This document shows, piece after piece, positions 1-9,663 of a stretch of DNA of 64,000 bases. A model generated the notes under the pieces. It was not told the origin of the DNA and ran no database searches. It saw nothing but the letters and a program-made list of their open reading frames with translations. Within the stretch, counting starts at the first letter, position 1. Every line of letters begins with the position of its first letter. The stretch comes from Doryteuthis pealeii (lineage: Eukaryota > Mollusca > Cephalopoda > Myopsida > Loliginidae): the NCBI GenBank assembly GCA_023376005.1, contig CM042160.1, forward strand, positions 85,979,103-86,043,102, in the 5' to 3' direction. A program made the translations under genes and the position numbers.

Positions 1-2
1 GC

Positions 3-197
3 CCAGTGTTTGAGGTGGCTCAAGAGGAATACCTGTGTGAATTTTACACTCGCCACTGTATGAGCTTTGGTTTGTGTGTGGCTCCCCACAATAATCGGAC
101 TTTATGTTCATCTGACTTGGTGGGAGGTCAGAAAATATCTACTTATCACTTGTACATTCAATATGGTGATAGTCATAAAAGCTATAGAAAGTATTAG
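3..197 (+). other. Open frame entering from left edge, unknown
   Basis: An open frame runs from the window edge to a TAG at 195-197 (about 64 codons). It is cysteine-containing (LCEFYTRHCMSFGLC) and less AT-biased up to about base 120 than the sequence after it. A possible splice donor lies near 120. I do not recognise the protein. It could be the end of an exon whose gene lies to the left, or chance. No second copy is visible in the window, so it is not obviously one of the local repeats. Confidence 0.2.
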
Positions 198-440
198 TCA
201 TAACTATTAAACTTGGTATTATAGTTTTAACCTGTTTTCTTTTAATAGAATTCAATTGTTGAATAAATAAAAAAAAACACATTTGTTTTTTTATTCTTCT
301 AAAGTTTTGTTCAGAATTGATCAATGAAATTGCAAAAGTGAATTCATGTTACTATTTGGAGTTGAGTAACTTGATAAATAATAATGACAAGTATTATCTG
401 CATTATTCGGACTATTGTCCCCATCTTCATTGTTATTTGT

Positions 441-477
441 ACAACGTTTCGGCCGATATGCCCTCCGGCTTCTTCAG
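441..477 (-). other. Hammerhead-like relic in SINE H
   Basis: On the minus strand: CTGAAGA (fits CUGANGA), an extra A, a stem GCCG/CGGC, then GAAAC. The extra A before stem II and the lack of a good stem III/stem I pair suggest it is inactive. The same arrangement appears at 25507-25544. Confidence 0.35.
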
Positions 478-483
478 GGAACC

Positions 484-629
484 TTCTTTTCGAACCTTCT
501 TTTCGAACTCTGGAACTTTCTTTTCGAACTCTGGAACTTTCTTTTCGAACTCTGGAACTTTCTTTTCGAACTCTGGAACTTTCTTTTCGAACTCTGGAAC
601 TTTCTTTTCGAACTCTGGAACTTTCTTGT
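484..629. repeat. 21-bp minisatellite inside SINE H
   Basis: About six direct 21-bp units (ttttcgaactctggaacttt core), almost identical. The period is a multiple of three, so all three frames stay open: KVPEFEK repeats on the minus strand and FFSNSGT on the plus. The many overlapping open frames here come from the repeat and are not genes. Confidence 0.9.
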
Positions 630-830
630 CGTAATCGGGAGCTGTCACGGAACTTTGAACCTAACCCTTTATTTAGTCCATAGGGGTATCCTGTTCTCAT
701 TCCGCTAACCATAGCTGGGGTAGGAGTTGTGTTAATTATTTTTCTAACTGAACTCGGGATCCAGAGATAACTGACACTTAGAACTGTCTTAACCTAACTA
801 CCTTATCCACTAGGCCATGTGTCCAATTGG

Positions 831-1327
831 ACAATTGAGTGTGAATTTTGGGAACTTATAAACCTAATGTCTTGATTTGGCTAGAATATCTACCTATTTA
901 CTTATGTATGATTTTTTACCTAGACTCATATTGTGTTTTTTTTTTTTCCCCTCAATCTGATCTAGCCTTCTTAATTTTTTTAATAATGACCAGTACATTT
1001 TTCTTTTATCGCCCTTATAAGTAGTACTTCAGAGAAAGTACTGCTACTTTAATATTTGAACAATAACAAAATCTGTATTGACTAAAATACTGCTATTAAG
1101 GTTTTCAAATAAACATATCTTCTACATGCACTTCATCAATATTAAGACAATATTCAAAGTGGGAAACAGAACGGAAGTCAATAATATTGTTTTTATTGAT
1201 TGTTCTAGTCTCTCTCGCCAAGAAAAGTTTTTTTTTTTTTTTTTTTTTGTTTGCATCATTGTTGATGAAAAAAACAAATTCAACCTTTACATTTTTTTAT
1301 TTAAAAAAAACAAACATATTCTATTAC
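831..1327. other. AT-rich spacer
   Basis: Unique-looking sequence with T-runs near 940 and 1230. The open frame across 1078-1440 runs through a poly-T tract and into MITE F and has no protein-like character. No gene seen. Confidence 0.6.
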
Positions 1328-1645
1328 AGATAGGTACACATCCTGCTTCACTGACTCATAAAAATCTAAAAGGACACAGTAAAAGTGTATCCATGCATCC
1401 CATTGTTTTTCTTTTTTCTTCCCTCACCATTTCCAGCTAACTGTAAATACATTTCAATATTTTCTAGGAAATGAATTACACTGTATGGGGTACACGTTAG
1501 GGGTTCGATGTCTTTAGTTGTTCATAAATATAAACCAAATTTATTAAGAAACTTTAGTTGGGACCCATCAAATTTCCCAGGGAGTGTTTCAAATCAAATA
1601 CATGTGTCCAGGAAGGAGTAAATTAAAAAGCTATCAGCATCATTG
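1328..1645 (+). mobile_element. MITE family F, copy 1
   Basis: About 310 bp, shared with copies at 25095, 32645, 40691 and 59459 and a partial at 21583. The right end ctatcagcatcattg is the inverse of the left end gatgctgatag seen in other copies; the left end here is degraded. No coding capacity. Confidence 0.75.
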
Positions 1646-2036
1646 CTATTATTTTTACATACTTTTTACTGTTTATATTAAATGTACCTGATACAAAACA
1701 AAATTACACACCAAAATATTAACGACAGTGCAAGGCGATGCCAGGTAACCTTGCAAGTGTACAGTTCATTTTTGTCATTGAATTCACCTTCTCGTTTGTA
1801 TTATATATCTCAGGTATTTATTGCCATTCATTTGCTTTAACCTGTAAATTAAACTGCCTGCCAATTTGCCTGCTCTCTTTACAAAATATTTAATCTATCT
1901 AGTTGTATGTCATTTATTTTATATAGCATATCATGTATGATAATATCAGTTCAACTTTGGGGGTTTCTGCCATACTGACTTTGTCATTTTTTCTGTCTTT
2001 TGTCTACATTTTACATGAAATAAAGAACAAAGAAGG

Positions 2037-2180
2037 TATTTACCCGCTCCATTTGCCATAGGTAGGATGTGATACAAGGTCATAAGTATGAGGCATCCCA
2101 TGAGGATTGAACTTGCTATTCACTTGTAATGGACCTGCAAGACTAGCTTGCTAACCATTATACCACAATGGGACACCCTA
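2037..2180 (-). mobile_element. Short SINE family D, copy 1
   Basis: About 140 bp. On the minus strand it starts with a tRNA-like head (cattgtggtataatggtta) and ends ggtaggatgtg...gggtaaata, the 3' tail it shares with SINE B. A sister copy follows directly at 2195-2326 and another lies at 60328-60465. Confidence 0.65.
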
Positions 2181-2194
2181 GTTATTAACCTAAC

Positions 2195-2326
2195 CTGTTT
2201 GTCATAAGTAGGATGTGACACAAAGTCACAAGTATGGGGGCATTTAAAGTGGATTGACTTGCTATTCAGTTGTAATAGATCTGCAACCCTAGCTTGTTAA
2301 CCATTACACTACAATGGGATTCCCCT
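2195..2326 (-). mobile_element. SINE family D, copy 2
   Basis: Near-tandem second copy of the same element with the same orientation and order of motifs (ggatgtgacacaaagtcac, ttgttaaccattacactac). It lacks the tatttaccc tail start. Confidence 0.6.
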
Positions 2327-2348
2327 ATCACTGCATACAGTTTGTAAA

Positions 2349-2749
2349 TCTATTAATAATGGAGATTCGCTTCCGGTTTTTGTCTGTAACAAAAACTATG
2401 TCACTGCTTACTGAAATCGTTATAACATAGAATAAATACATTCAAAATTTGAGCATACAACATTAGAGAGTCCTCATTGTTTTTTTAAAACAAGTTTTAA
2501 TAGATACATCCCCAGTATTATATATTTATATATAGTTTGTTTTATTTTAATAGATATTCAAAATTAATAGAACTTAGTTTCGATTTCAAATTGTTTTTTT
2601 TTGTTTTACTCCTTTAATAAATTTGATGATTTCATGATTTATGGTTCAAAATCTCCGACATTTAATTTTTAACTTCCACTTCCTCAAGCAATATCTTTCA
2701 AAAATTTATTTTTACATCGCCCGGAGGGTGTTTTTTTTTATTTTGCTAG
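2349..2749 (+). mobile_element. Non-autonomous Helitron K, copy 1
   Basis: Starts TCTATTAATAATGGAG directly after an A and ends TTTTGCTAG directly before a T, which is the A^TC...CTAG^T insertion signature of Helitrons. A short hairpin (CGCCC-GGA-GGGTG) lies 16 nt before the CTAG. It shares both ends and the interior with copies at 52523, 59794 and 60534 (all minus). No Rep/helicase coding. Known for the superfamily: rolling-circle-type transposition driven by an autonomous partner. Confidence 0.8.
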
Positions 2750-2856
2750 TATAAATAAAGAATGAAGAATATGATTGACTTGTAAAAAAAGTAATGCAAA
2801 TTACTACACTACGCAATTGACTCAGATGTGGGATTTTAGTCAGGACAGTGAATGAT

Positions 2857-2946
2857 TATTTAAGGCCTGCCTTAACACACCAAGACAGTTGCGTTCTGAT
2901 CTTGCTGACGAGGGCACTGACGTACGACGAGGAAGAAGAGGTGAGT
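2857..2946 (+). promoter_or_regulatory. Candidate promoter and first exon with splice donor
   Basis: A TATA-like box TATTTAA (2857-2863) is followed about 30 bp later by a locally GC-rich stretch (2881-2940) that ends gaagaagag and then GTGAGT (2941-2946), a good donor. Flanks are strongly AT-rich. This fits a transcription start plus a 5' untranslated exon, possibly for the ankyrin gene 50 kb downstream, but it could equally be a retroelement promoter. No other copy is seen here. Confidence 0.3.
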
Positions 2947-3212
2947 GATCTTTGGTGAAGGACTGCTATAAAAGATTGTTGCAGGCGGCAAGGACTTGGT
3001 CAGGGGACGTTGGTAGCTGGGAGAATATCTTTTTTTGGTGGAGAGATCCGGCTGTCCAACCCGACGGATTTTCTGTTCGTTTATTATACTTTTGTTATTA
3101 TGGTTTCCAATTTTCAGTAACTCCGAAAAATTTTTGAAATGTTGAAAAAAAAAATTACTTTAAAATTTTTAAATTAGCATAAAATGTTCAAGTGTGTAAA
3201 TAATAAATCTTA

Positions 3213-3829
3213 AGTCTTGCTCCGCCCTTTCGGCTGGGGCGTTAGAATGCACCGACTACACCTCTGCAGAAGGGTAAGACTCCCCCAATGGGTCCACCTA
3301 TTGGCTGTGGGTGGCGACCCGTGATGATAAGGATAGAGCCCAGGTGCATAAGCAGTTCATGACATGCAATACTCCGCTTTGGCCCTATCTTGGGCTAGAC
3401 GGTCGGAGAGGCCACCTCCGATCAATCGGCTGGTCATGTCAAGCCCTAACACCTATATGATTTTCCAACCCTATTGCCCTTATGGCAAGCCCCAACCCCC
3501 TTTTATCATATGGGTTCTAGAAGGCGGTGACTGAGGGTCTACATGTCCTGGAATGACGTTAAACTCTATCTGATGGTGAGGTTCCAGTTCTGGAGGTTTG
3601 GGGAATGTAGAGTACCTCTTCATCACCATTGCTCCCTGGTCCTCTCAGATCCTGAGTGGTAGTACCTGTTAGGGTCCCATCTATGGGTTGAATAGAAAAA
3701 CAGGAGTTTATAAACAAAATTGTATTATGCATTAAGAATGAATTTATTTCACAACTTTGTCGGCACTAAATGACCCACCAAGGTTGATATGCCGTAAAAC
3801 AAAACAAAACAAAACAAACCAAACCAAAC
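3213..3829 (+). mobile_element. Retroposon family C, full copy
   Basis: About 615 bp, GC-richer than its surroundings. It begins cttgctccgccctttcggct and ends tgatatgccgtaaaac plus an (AAAAC/AACC)n tail. A second near-full copy is at 28403-28991, a minus copy at 63299-63720 and many pieces elsewhere. There is no open frame. The truncated copy at 7481-7705 carries a target-site duplication, so I infer spread by retroposition. Confidence 0.8.
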
Positions 3830-4136
3830 ATTAAGTCTAGCTTTTGTTTTTCTGTCTTTTTTTTCTTTCCCATAATTAGTGTCTAATGGTTGACTGTTTT
3901 GTACATTGTTACGCCGTCCAGAAGTCACATGGACAAAGATTGTCTTTTTCCATCCTTACAATCCCTCCATCCATATCTTGTTTTTCCTCTTTCTTAGCAC
4001 AAGCTGTTACTGCACACAATTCGCTAAGAATTCAACTATACTTGTACGCAATCTGGTATGTTAAGTAACTATGAAAATTACATTTGAGGATTTCCCAGCA
4101 GTAAAAAATGTAGGTCAGCTAACAGTAAAATATATG
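3830..4136. other. Unassigned spacer
   Basis: Unique-looking AT-rich sequence with a short open frame (3886-4068) lacking homology that I can recognise. No gene called. Confidence 0.5.
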
Positions 4137-4426
4137 TATTTACCCAACCCCTCCACACGAACTGGATCTGACACAAGATCAATTTATAAAGAGTTTAACA
4201 GGTTTGAATTCAGAGGTTTCCTTCTCCTAGACTGATTACCTAGCCAAGGTTAAAGAGCCCAGTCTGCCTTACTATTTACTCTTAGCTGGAGGGAGAATAT
4301 ATGGATTCATACCCTTTATCAAGGGTATTAGCAGTATATGAAATATAAACAGCCTTGTCCAGGATTTGATCTCGGGTTGACGAGTCTATTTCCTACAACT
4401 CTAAACATTACACCATGCACCTCCCA
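4137..4426 (-). mobile_element. SINE family B, copy 1
   Basis: About 290 bp. On the minus strand it has the tRNA-like head ggtgtaatgtttagagttg and box B-like gatcaaatcctgg. The body reads cccttgataaagggtatgaatcc and ctctttaaccttggctagg, and the tail is ggaggggttgggtaaata. Complete copies also occur at 46760 and 32002. Confidence 0.8.
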
Positions 4427-4548
4427 ATATAGTCTGAAATTGGACTAATACAGAATGTTTCATAAAAATTTATATCATTTCATAATCTAAGAAATTGATG
4501 GGGGCAGTACCATGGCGTAATGGCTAGTGTGCTAAAATGCGACATTGT

Positions 4549-4879
4549 GCCATTTTGTTTAGGACAGGTATAATTACCAACACAGGAACATGTATCATAC
4601 ATCAAACTGAAGCTGGTCCTCTGTGGAACACATCTCTACTTCTCCACATAGTCACCATTTGTTTCAATAGCAATGTTCCACCTTTTGAATGAGAGCATGT
4701 ATCCCTGCTACCCCGTAAAATTCTGTTGACTGTTCTTTGAGCCGCCACTTCACTACAGATTTCACTTTCTCGTCACTGGAATCATGTTTGTCTCTCAAGC
4801 CCTCTTTCATGGGACTGAGGAAGTGAAATCTGTAGTGAAGAAGTGTGTTGGTAATTATACCTGTCCTAAACAAAATGGC
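4549..4879 (-). mobile_element. Deleted mariner element
   Basis: A 35-bp perfect terminal inverted repeat, 4549-4583 and 4845-4879, begins gccattttgtttaggacagg. Between the repeats lies only the 3' end of a transposase gene in minus orientation. The element is about 330 bp, against about 1.3 kb for a full mariner, so most of the gene is deleted. Known: mariner transposases end with a WN...NGDYVEK motif, seen here. Confidence 0.8.
4636..4840 (-). pseudogene. Mariner transposase C-terminus, broken
   Basis: The minus strand encodes a recognisable mariner tail: LSPMKEGLRDKHDSSDE, then WRLKEQSTEFYG, AGIHALIQ, and after a one-base frameshift WNIAIETNGDYVEK and a TAG at 4636-4638. The catalytic D,D34D region is absent. 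With the frameshift and deletion this is a dead remnant; the short open frame spanning it is read partly in the wrong frame. Confidence 0.8.
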
Positions 4880-5155
4880 ATTACTTTTTGACCTTCCTTC
4901 GTATGTGTGTGTATCGGTCTTCCTATCTATAGCTCTGCTGATGAGGCCTAATAGGCCGAAATGTACATACAGAGATTGATTTTTCTCGATTTGTTTAGCC
5001 TTACATTTAAATAGGTATCCCCGCCTAATTAATTAATTATTAATTAATTAACTTTCAAAATTAGGTACGACTTCAATTAAACACATATTCTCCCAAAAAT
5101 TGTCGGCTAAAAAAAAAGGCATATCATAAACACATCGCATGTGTATTTACTTCTC
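4880..5155 (+). mobile_element. Ribozyme-bearing repeat unit
   Basis: The sequence around and after the hammerhead (tttctcgatttgtttagcct, then cccgcctaattaatt, then ttcaaaattaggtacgactt) recurs inverted at 9950-10097. The tail catatcataaacacatcgca...tttacttctcatata also recurs after that copy, but on the same strand as here. Likely a Penelope-like or retrozyme-like terminal repeat; no coding. Confidence 0.55.
4933..4974 (+). ncRNA. Hammerhead ribozyme
   Basis: All core elements are present in order. Stem I 5' strand CTCTG (4933-4937). Core CTGATGA (4938-4944). Stem II GGCC-TAATA-GGCC (4945-4957). GAAA (4958-4961), whose last A starts stem III AUGU/ACAU (4961-4968), a loop-less palindrome. 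Then the cleavage nucleotide A (4969), and the stem I 3' strand CAGAG (4970-4974), complementary to CTCTG. Predicted cleavage is between 4969 and 4970. Minimal type I hammerheads with a tiny stem III are known from Penelope-like elements and retrozymes and often act as dimers. The ribozyme is embedded in a repeat shared with 9950-10097. Confidence 0.85.

Positions 5156-5195
<40 letters not shown>
5156..5195. repeat. (TA)n microsatellite
   Basis: Uninterrupted TA tract with one CA. Confidence 0.95.
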
Positions 5196-5197
<2 letters not shown>

Positions 5198-5557
5198 GTA
5201 GTTGTGCATATAAGTTGCATTTCGGGAACCAATTCTCTTTTCGACATATTAAATATGACAGAGCAGAATTGTTTATGCTGCTTTTTATAAAGTTTTACCT
5301 GTTTTTGTTGAAGTTATCTAAAAACTCTATTAATCTTTGTTTTTAATTGTATCTGGAGTCCATTCAACCATCATAGGTCATTATCAACAATGTAGATTGC
5401 AATGTTTCTGCTTGACATCCAGAAAATTGGGGTTATTATCAAGAGTTTATTATTATATAACCTTGGTCCACATTTGTTGGCCTCTTATTTGATGGTAGGA
5501 ATAACTAAAAAACTGAATGAGCAATCTTTGTCTGTCATAATGAAACATGGGCACATT
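5196..5557. other. Unassigned spacer
   Basis: AT-rich, no repeats or exon signals recognised. The open frame starting at 5402 merely runs into the microsatellite that follows. Confidence 0.5.
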
Positions 5558-6254
5558 TCTCTCTCTCTATGTCTATCTCTCTCTCTCTATCTATCTATCT
5601 CTCTCTATCTCTCTATCTATCTCTCTCTCTCTATCTCTCTCTCTCTATCTATCTATCTCTCTCTCTATCTATCTATCTCTCTCTCTCTATATATATATAT
5701 CTATCTATCTCTCTCTCTCTCTCTATATATATCTTTATCTCTCTCTCTCTATATATATATATCTATCTCTCTATCTCTCTCTCTCTATATATATATATCT
5801 CTATCTCTCTATCTCTCTCTCTCTCTCTTTCTATGTCTATCTCTATCTCTATGTCTCTCTATCTTTCTATGTCTCTCTATCTATCTATCTCTCTCTATGT
5901 CTATCTCTCTCTATGTCTATCTCTCTCTATGTCTATCTCTTTCTATGTCTCTCTATCTTTCTATGTCTCTCTATCTCTATATATCTCTCTATCTATCTCT
6001 CTATCTCTATATCTCTCTATCTCTATATCTATATCTATATCTATATCTATCTATATCTATATCTATATCTATCTATATCTATCTCTATATCTCTATCTCT
6101 ATCTCTATATATCTCTATCTATCTCTATCTCTATCTCTATATATCTCTATCTCTATCTCTATATATCTCTATCTCTATCTCTATCTATCTCTATCTCTAT
6201 CTCTATCTATCTCTATATATCTCTATCTCTCTCTGCATCTCTATCTATCTATCT
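5558..6254. repeat. 700-bp (TC)n/(TATC)n/(TA)n compound microsatellite
   Basis: Almost pure alternation of tctc, tatc, tata and tgtc blocks with all periods even. It stays open in three plus frames, giving SLYLS-type translations of more than 230 residues. These are artefacts of low-complexity sequence and are not called as genes. Confidence 0.95.
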
Positions 6255-6444
6255 TTTATATATAATTTTGGTTTGAAAAATACATAGGTGAGAAACTGTC
6301 AGTTACCAAGTGCTGTGGATTTTATACGTTTGCCATCCAAACTTACATATACATATATTAAGAAAACAACATGATCGTCTGTTCTTATATTGATCACTTT
6401 TATCCTTCATTATAAAACAATCTTATCCTTTCATTTATTCCTCA

Positions 6445-6454
6445 TTATATATAT

Positions 6455-6506
<52 letters not shown>
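6445..6506. repeat. (TA)n(CA)n microsatellite
   Basis: TA tract passing directly into a CA tract. Confidence 0.95.
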
Positions 6507-6508
<2 letters not shown>

Positions 6509-6690
6509 TAGAAGTGTTGTACTTTTTACAGTTGCATTATAAGGTATTTTCTATTCTTTTTGGTAAAATAATAGCAACAGCTTTTACTGGCTGGGGGGTT
6601 TGAAGGCCCCACCCTCTTTATTTTTTAAGAGTCTTAGGTTAGGAATAGGAGGTGTGTGTATTAGTGCATCAGTTGTACACCTTTTAATGT

Positions 6691-6691
<1 letters not shown>

Positions 6692-6754
<63 letters not shown>
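6692..6754. repeat. (TC)n microsatellite
   Basis: Perfect TC dinucleotide repeat, about 31 units. Confidence 0.95.
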
Positions 6755-6757
<3 letters not shown>

Positions 6758-6827
6758 TGGTCATATTACATCATTTTGGTATCATATTAGCCCTTTACAT
6801 AAGTGATGTTCTTTTTCTTTTTTTTAT

Positions 6828-6860
<33 letters not shown>

Positions 6861-7460
6861 CTTTTTTTACTTTTTTTTAGCTATTTATATTCCCTACCAA
6901 TAGCTTTTTATTATTATTATTATTTTTTTTTATTATGTTGTCTCCCTCCAGGTTACTCACTTTCAGAACTGTTTCTTACATCTCCCTTTTGTTTTGTGAT
7001 GCTGTTTCTCAACTATTCAAGCAAAAGTGACCTTTATGTCTCTTACCCTCTTTGTAAAGTTCAGCATTATTCTTTGCTTTCATAGCCATTTTTTTTCTTT
7101 TTTTTTTCTTTTTTTCAATTTTAATGTAAGTAAATAACGTTGGCCTTCCGAAATGAAAGAATTGTTCAAATGAATAATTTTTTTTCTGAAAATTGAGATC
7201 TCACATTGTTTGGTTGCTTTCTGGTTTTTTTTTTAAGTGGAAGAATTGTAATGTAGGTAGTCTTGACTTATACATAAACAGAAATATAATAACCTTAACT
7301 AAGTCAGTATATAAAAAAGAGATCAAAACTTTGTTCTATTTTAGAAATTTGTTTCTAATAAAGTTTAACAACAACAAAAAACAAGTAAAAATAAAGAGCA
7401 AAATATTACATTCAGTATTGTTTCAAAAATCTTAATAGTAACTAATTATTACCCATAAGT
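6755..7460. other. T-rich spacer
   Basis: Long poly-T tracts (6828-6870, 7090-7118) and AT-rich sequence. A short open frame (7193-7435) is lysine/asparagine-rich from base composition. No gene seen. Confidence 0.6.
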
Positions 7461-7975
7461 ACCAGTTTAGCTCAGTCGGTTGGTCGGTCGGTCGGTTGGT
7501 TGGTTGGATTTTACGGCATGTCAACCCTTGTAGGGTTATTTTATACCAAAAACATTTTGTCTGATTCTTTCTTGTTGGGTATTTAATTAAAAAAAATTTT
7601 TTATTTTTTTTTTTTTAAACACATCTTTTAAACTCATTTTTGATCTATTTTCCTATAGAGGTGACCCTAACAAGTTCTAACTACCATTCTGGTCAGAGTT
7701 GACAACTCAGTCGGTAGAGCCTTTGCCTAGGAATATCAGGGTTCCAGGTTTGATGCTAGTCCTCACTAAACGAGTAACACTGCTTGTGTAATCTGATCTG
7801 TGCAGTAAAGTGGTGCTTCATCTCAGCAAAAACAATCTCAATCTGATCCATCTGGTAAAGTGGGGAGCTGATGGTAGGTATAGTGCTCCACCTCACCCAA
7901 AACTATCTCCCTGGTTTAGCACTGGCGAAAAAGGGGATAGACTCCTTTGCTGTCCAGCTGATACCAACAATTATC
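7461..7975 (+). mobile_element. SINE A split by a retroposon C insertion
   Basis: The tRNA-like head gtttagctcagtcggt (7465-7480) stops at a 10-bp word ctcagtcggt that is repeated at 7706-7715, where the SINE continues (tagagcc, gttccaggtttgatgc, gatctgtgcagtaaagtgg, gggatagactcctttgctg). The DNA between (7481-7705) is family C. SINE A is a tRNA-derived element whose head has A- and B-box promoters for RNA polymerase III. Confidence 0.8.
7481..7705 (-). mobile_element. 5'-truncated retroposon C with 10-bp target duplication
   Basis: Minus-strand C element with its tail at the left, (ccaa/ccga)n, then tgccgtaaaatcc and the region around aggtgaccctaacaag. It is flanked by direct repeats ctcagtcggt (7471-7480 and 7706-7715). 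Truncation at the 5' end plus a target duplication is the hallmark of target-primed retroposition. Confidence 0.8.
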
Positions 7976-8586
7976 AACCCATAACAAAAAATGAATGGAT
8001 ATACAGTGGTATCTTGACCTTTGAGTTTAATTCGTTCAATTTGTAAGTTAATTTCCTCATATATCAAATCGGTTTTCCCTATTGGAATAAACTAATCTGT
8101 TCCAGTCCCCCCCCCCAAAAAAAAAAACATTAATTTTTTGTTTAGGTTTTTTTAAATAAGAAAAATAGCAGTGTATTGTATAAAAAGAAGGAAAAAAGAC
8201 CCCTGAAAGTTTTTGATTGTAGTGTTGTCTTTTGATTACACAAAATAAATTTCATACTGAAAAAAAATAAAATGACTGAAAGAAAAACAAAAAATCTTTG
8301 AAAAATCAAAGTAGCATTAAAAATGCTTGGGAAAAAATGAATATCATAAATTTTTTTTTTTAGTTCTAAATATTTGTAAGAATAACTTTATAGTTTTGAA
8401 ATTTTGTTTTGACAAAAAATGAACATCTTTAGAATTATTCCTGTTTTATTGTTCGCTTTATTATTTAAACACGTTTCATTCCCACCATTAACCAAAATAA
8501 TCAAGAATTAAACTTTCTTAGTTGTCTATGGTATTTATTGTCACATGGTGGGCTGAATGTATTATTCTGGTATAAGTAATATCATC
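7976..8586. other. AT-rich spacer
   Basis: Contains a C-run/A-run near 8107-8127 and nothing else recognisable. Confidence 0.5.
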
Positions 8587-8730
8587 AGATTCTCCAGATT
8601 TCCAGAACTGGAGCCTCACCATCAGATGGTGTTTAGTGTCATACCTACAACACCCCTTGGGGAAGAGGCTTACTTTTATGCAAGGGATACAGTTAGTATA
8701 TTCTAAGCCCCACCAACCGGGCATTCCAGA
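8587..8730 (-). mobile_element. Retroposon C fragment
   Basis: Matches the mid-part of C on the minus strand (ggagcctcaccatcagatgg, gtgtcatacctacaac, ccaccaaccgggc). Truncated at both ends and abutted by SINE B. Confidence 0.65.
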
Positions 8731-8744
8731 ATTATATAAAGTAT

Positions 8745-8968
8745 ATACCAACCCCTCCGCACGAGTAGGATGCGATACAAGGACAATTTCTTAAGCAGAG
8801 TTTAACAGGTTTGAATTCAGTTTTCCTTCTCCTAGAACGGTTGCCTGACCAAGGTTAAAGAGCCCAGTCTGCTCTGCTATTTACCCATAGCTGGAGGGAG
8901 AATAATTGGATGCATACCAGCCTCATCCAGGATTTAAACTTGTGTTGTTGAGTGTTGTAACTCCAGTA
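8745..8968 (-). mobile_element. SINE B fragment
   Basis: Has the tail (accaacccctccgcacgagt) and most of the body. The tRNA-like head is replaced by unrelated sequence after ttgttgagtgttgtaactcc. Confidence 0.7.
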
Positions 8969-9663
8969 TCAGTTAGCAGAGAAATAATTGGAAGAAACAC
9001 AACGAGCATTAAGGATAGGGTGGGGGGAAGGTTTACTAAGCAAAGATACAAGGTGAACAGAGTAATTAATAATTGCTAGGTTGAATTAACAAGTCCCGTG
9101 AGATCTCCTTTCTCTCTTCCGAGTTTTCATCAGACATGATTTCATTATCATTATTTAGGTACTATATGACACCGAGTCCATTTCTTTGACGATAACCATT
9201 ACACAGTGAGTGTCTCTACAAATTGTATAAAGTATAAATCCATGATAGTCCAGATATTTGTATTAAGATTATAAGAAATTTTATTTGAATTATTTTTTTG
9301 TTGCTTACTTTTTGAAATTTAAGCAAATATTTCTGGTGTTGTTTTCTTCTATTGGTGGAAGTACCGAGTACCCTGCTTAATGTTTATTATTAGTCTTGAG
9401 TTAGTGATATGTGCTTATAGTAATTAGCTTAGGTTTACACTTTCTCTCATCAACTAGACAAGATTATTTTTCCAAGATCATATTACATTTTATTTATAGG
9501 TCTGGAATAAGAAGAGAATTTATGTATGTACGGTGTATATTAAATCAGGAAGAAGATAATGACTATGGTGGTCTGGGTGGTGGTGGTCTTCTATATAATA
9601 ATTCTTAGATTTTTTTTTTTCTATAGTAAACTATATGACCAAAATGTTTTGGATATCTTGGGA
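8969..9663. other. Unassigned spacer
   Basis: Moderately AT-rich, no repeat partner seen in the window. The short open frame at 9411-9608 is unremarkable. Confidence 0.45.

Larger units (their letters stand above)
389..830 (-). repeat. SINE family H, copy 1, with expanded 21-bp array
   Basis: Read on the minus strand, this starts near 830 with a tRNA-like head (box A-like tggcctagtggataaggtag, box B-like gttcaatcctgag in the sister copy). The body ends near 390. The sister copy at 25456-25816 matches on both sides of the array. This copy carries about six tandem 21-bp units at 484-629, whereas the sister has about two. Near its 3' end (441-477) is a hammerhead-like motif, CTGAAGA then a stem then GAAACG. 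Confidence 0.7.

Noticed and set aside
344..712. Open frames with KVPEFEK, RVRKESS and FFSNSGT repeats
   Set aside because: All frames of one 21-bp minisatellite inside a SINE; frame length comes from the repeat period.
5402..6287. Three long open frames (up to 287 codons) rich in Ser/Leu/Tyr/Ile
   Set aside because: They are translations of a (TC)n/(TATC)n/(TA)n microsatellite with no unique coding sequence.
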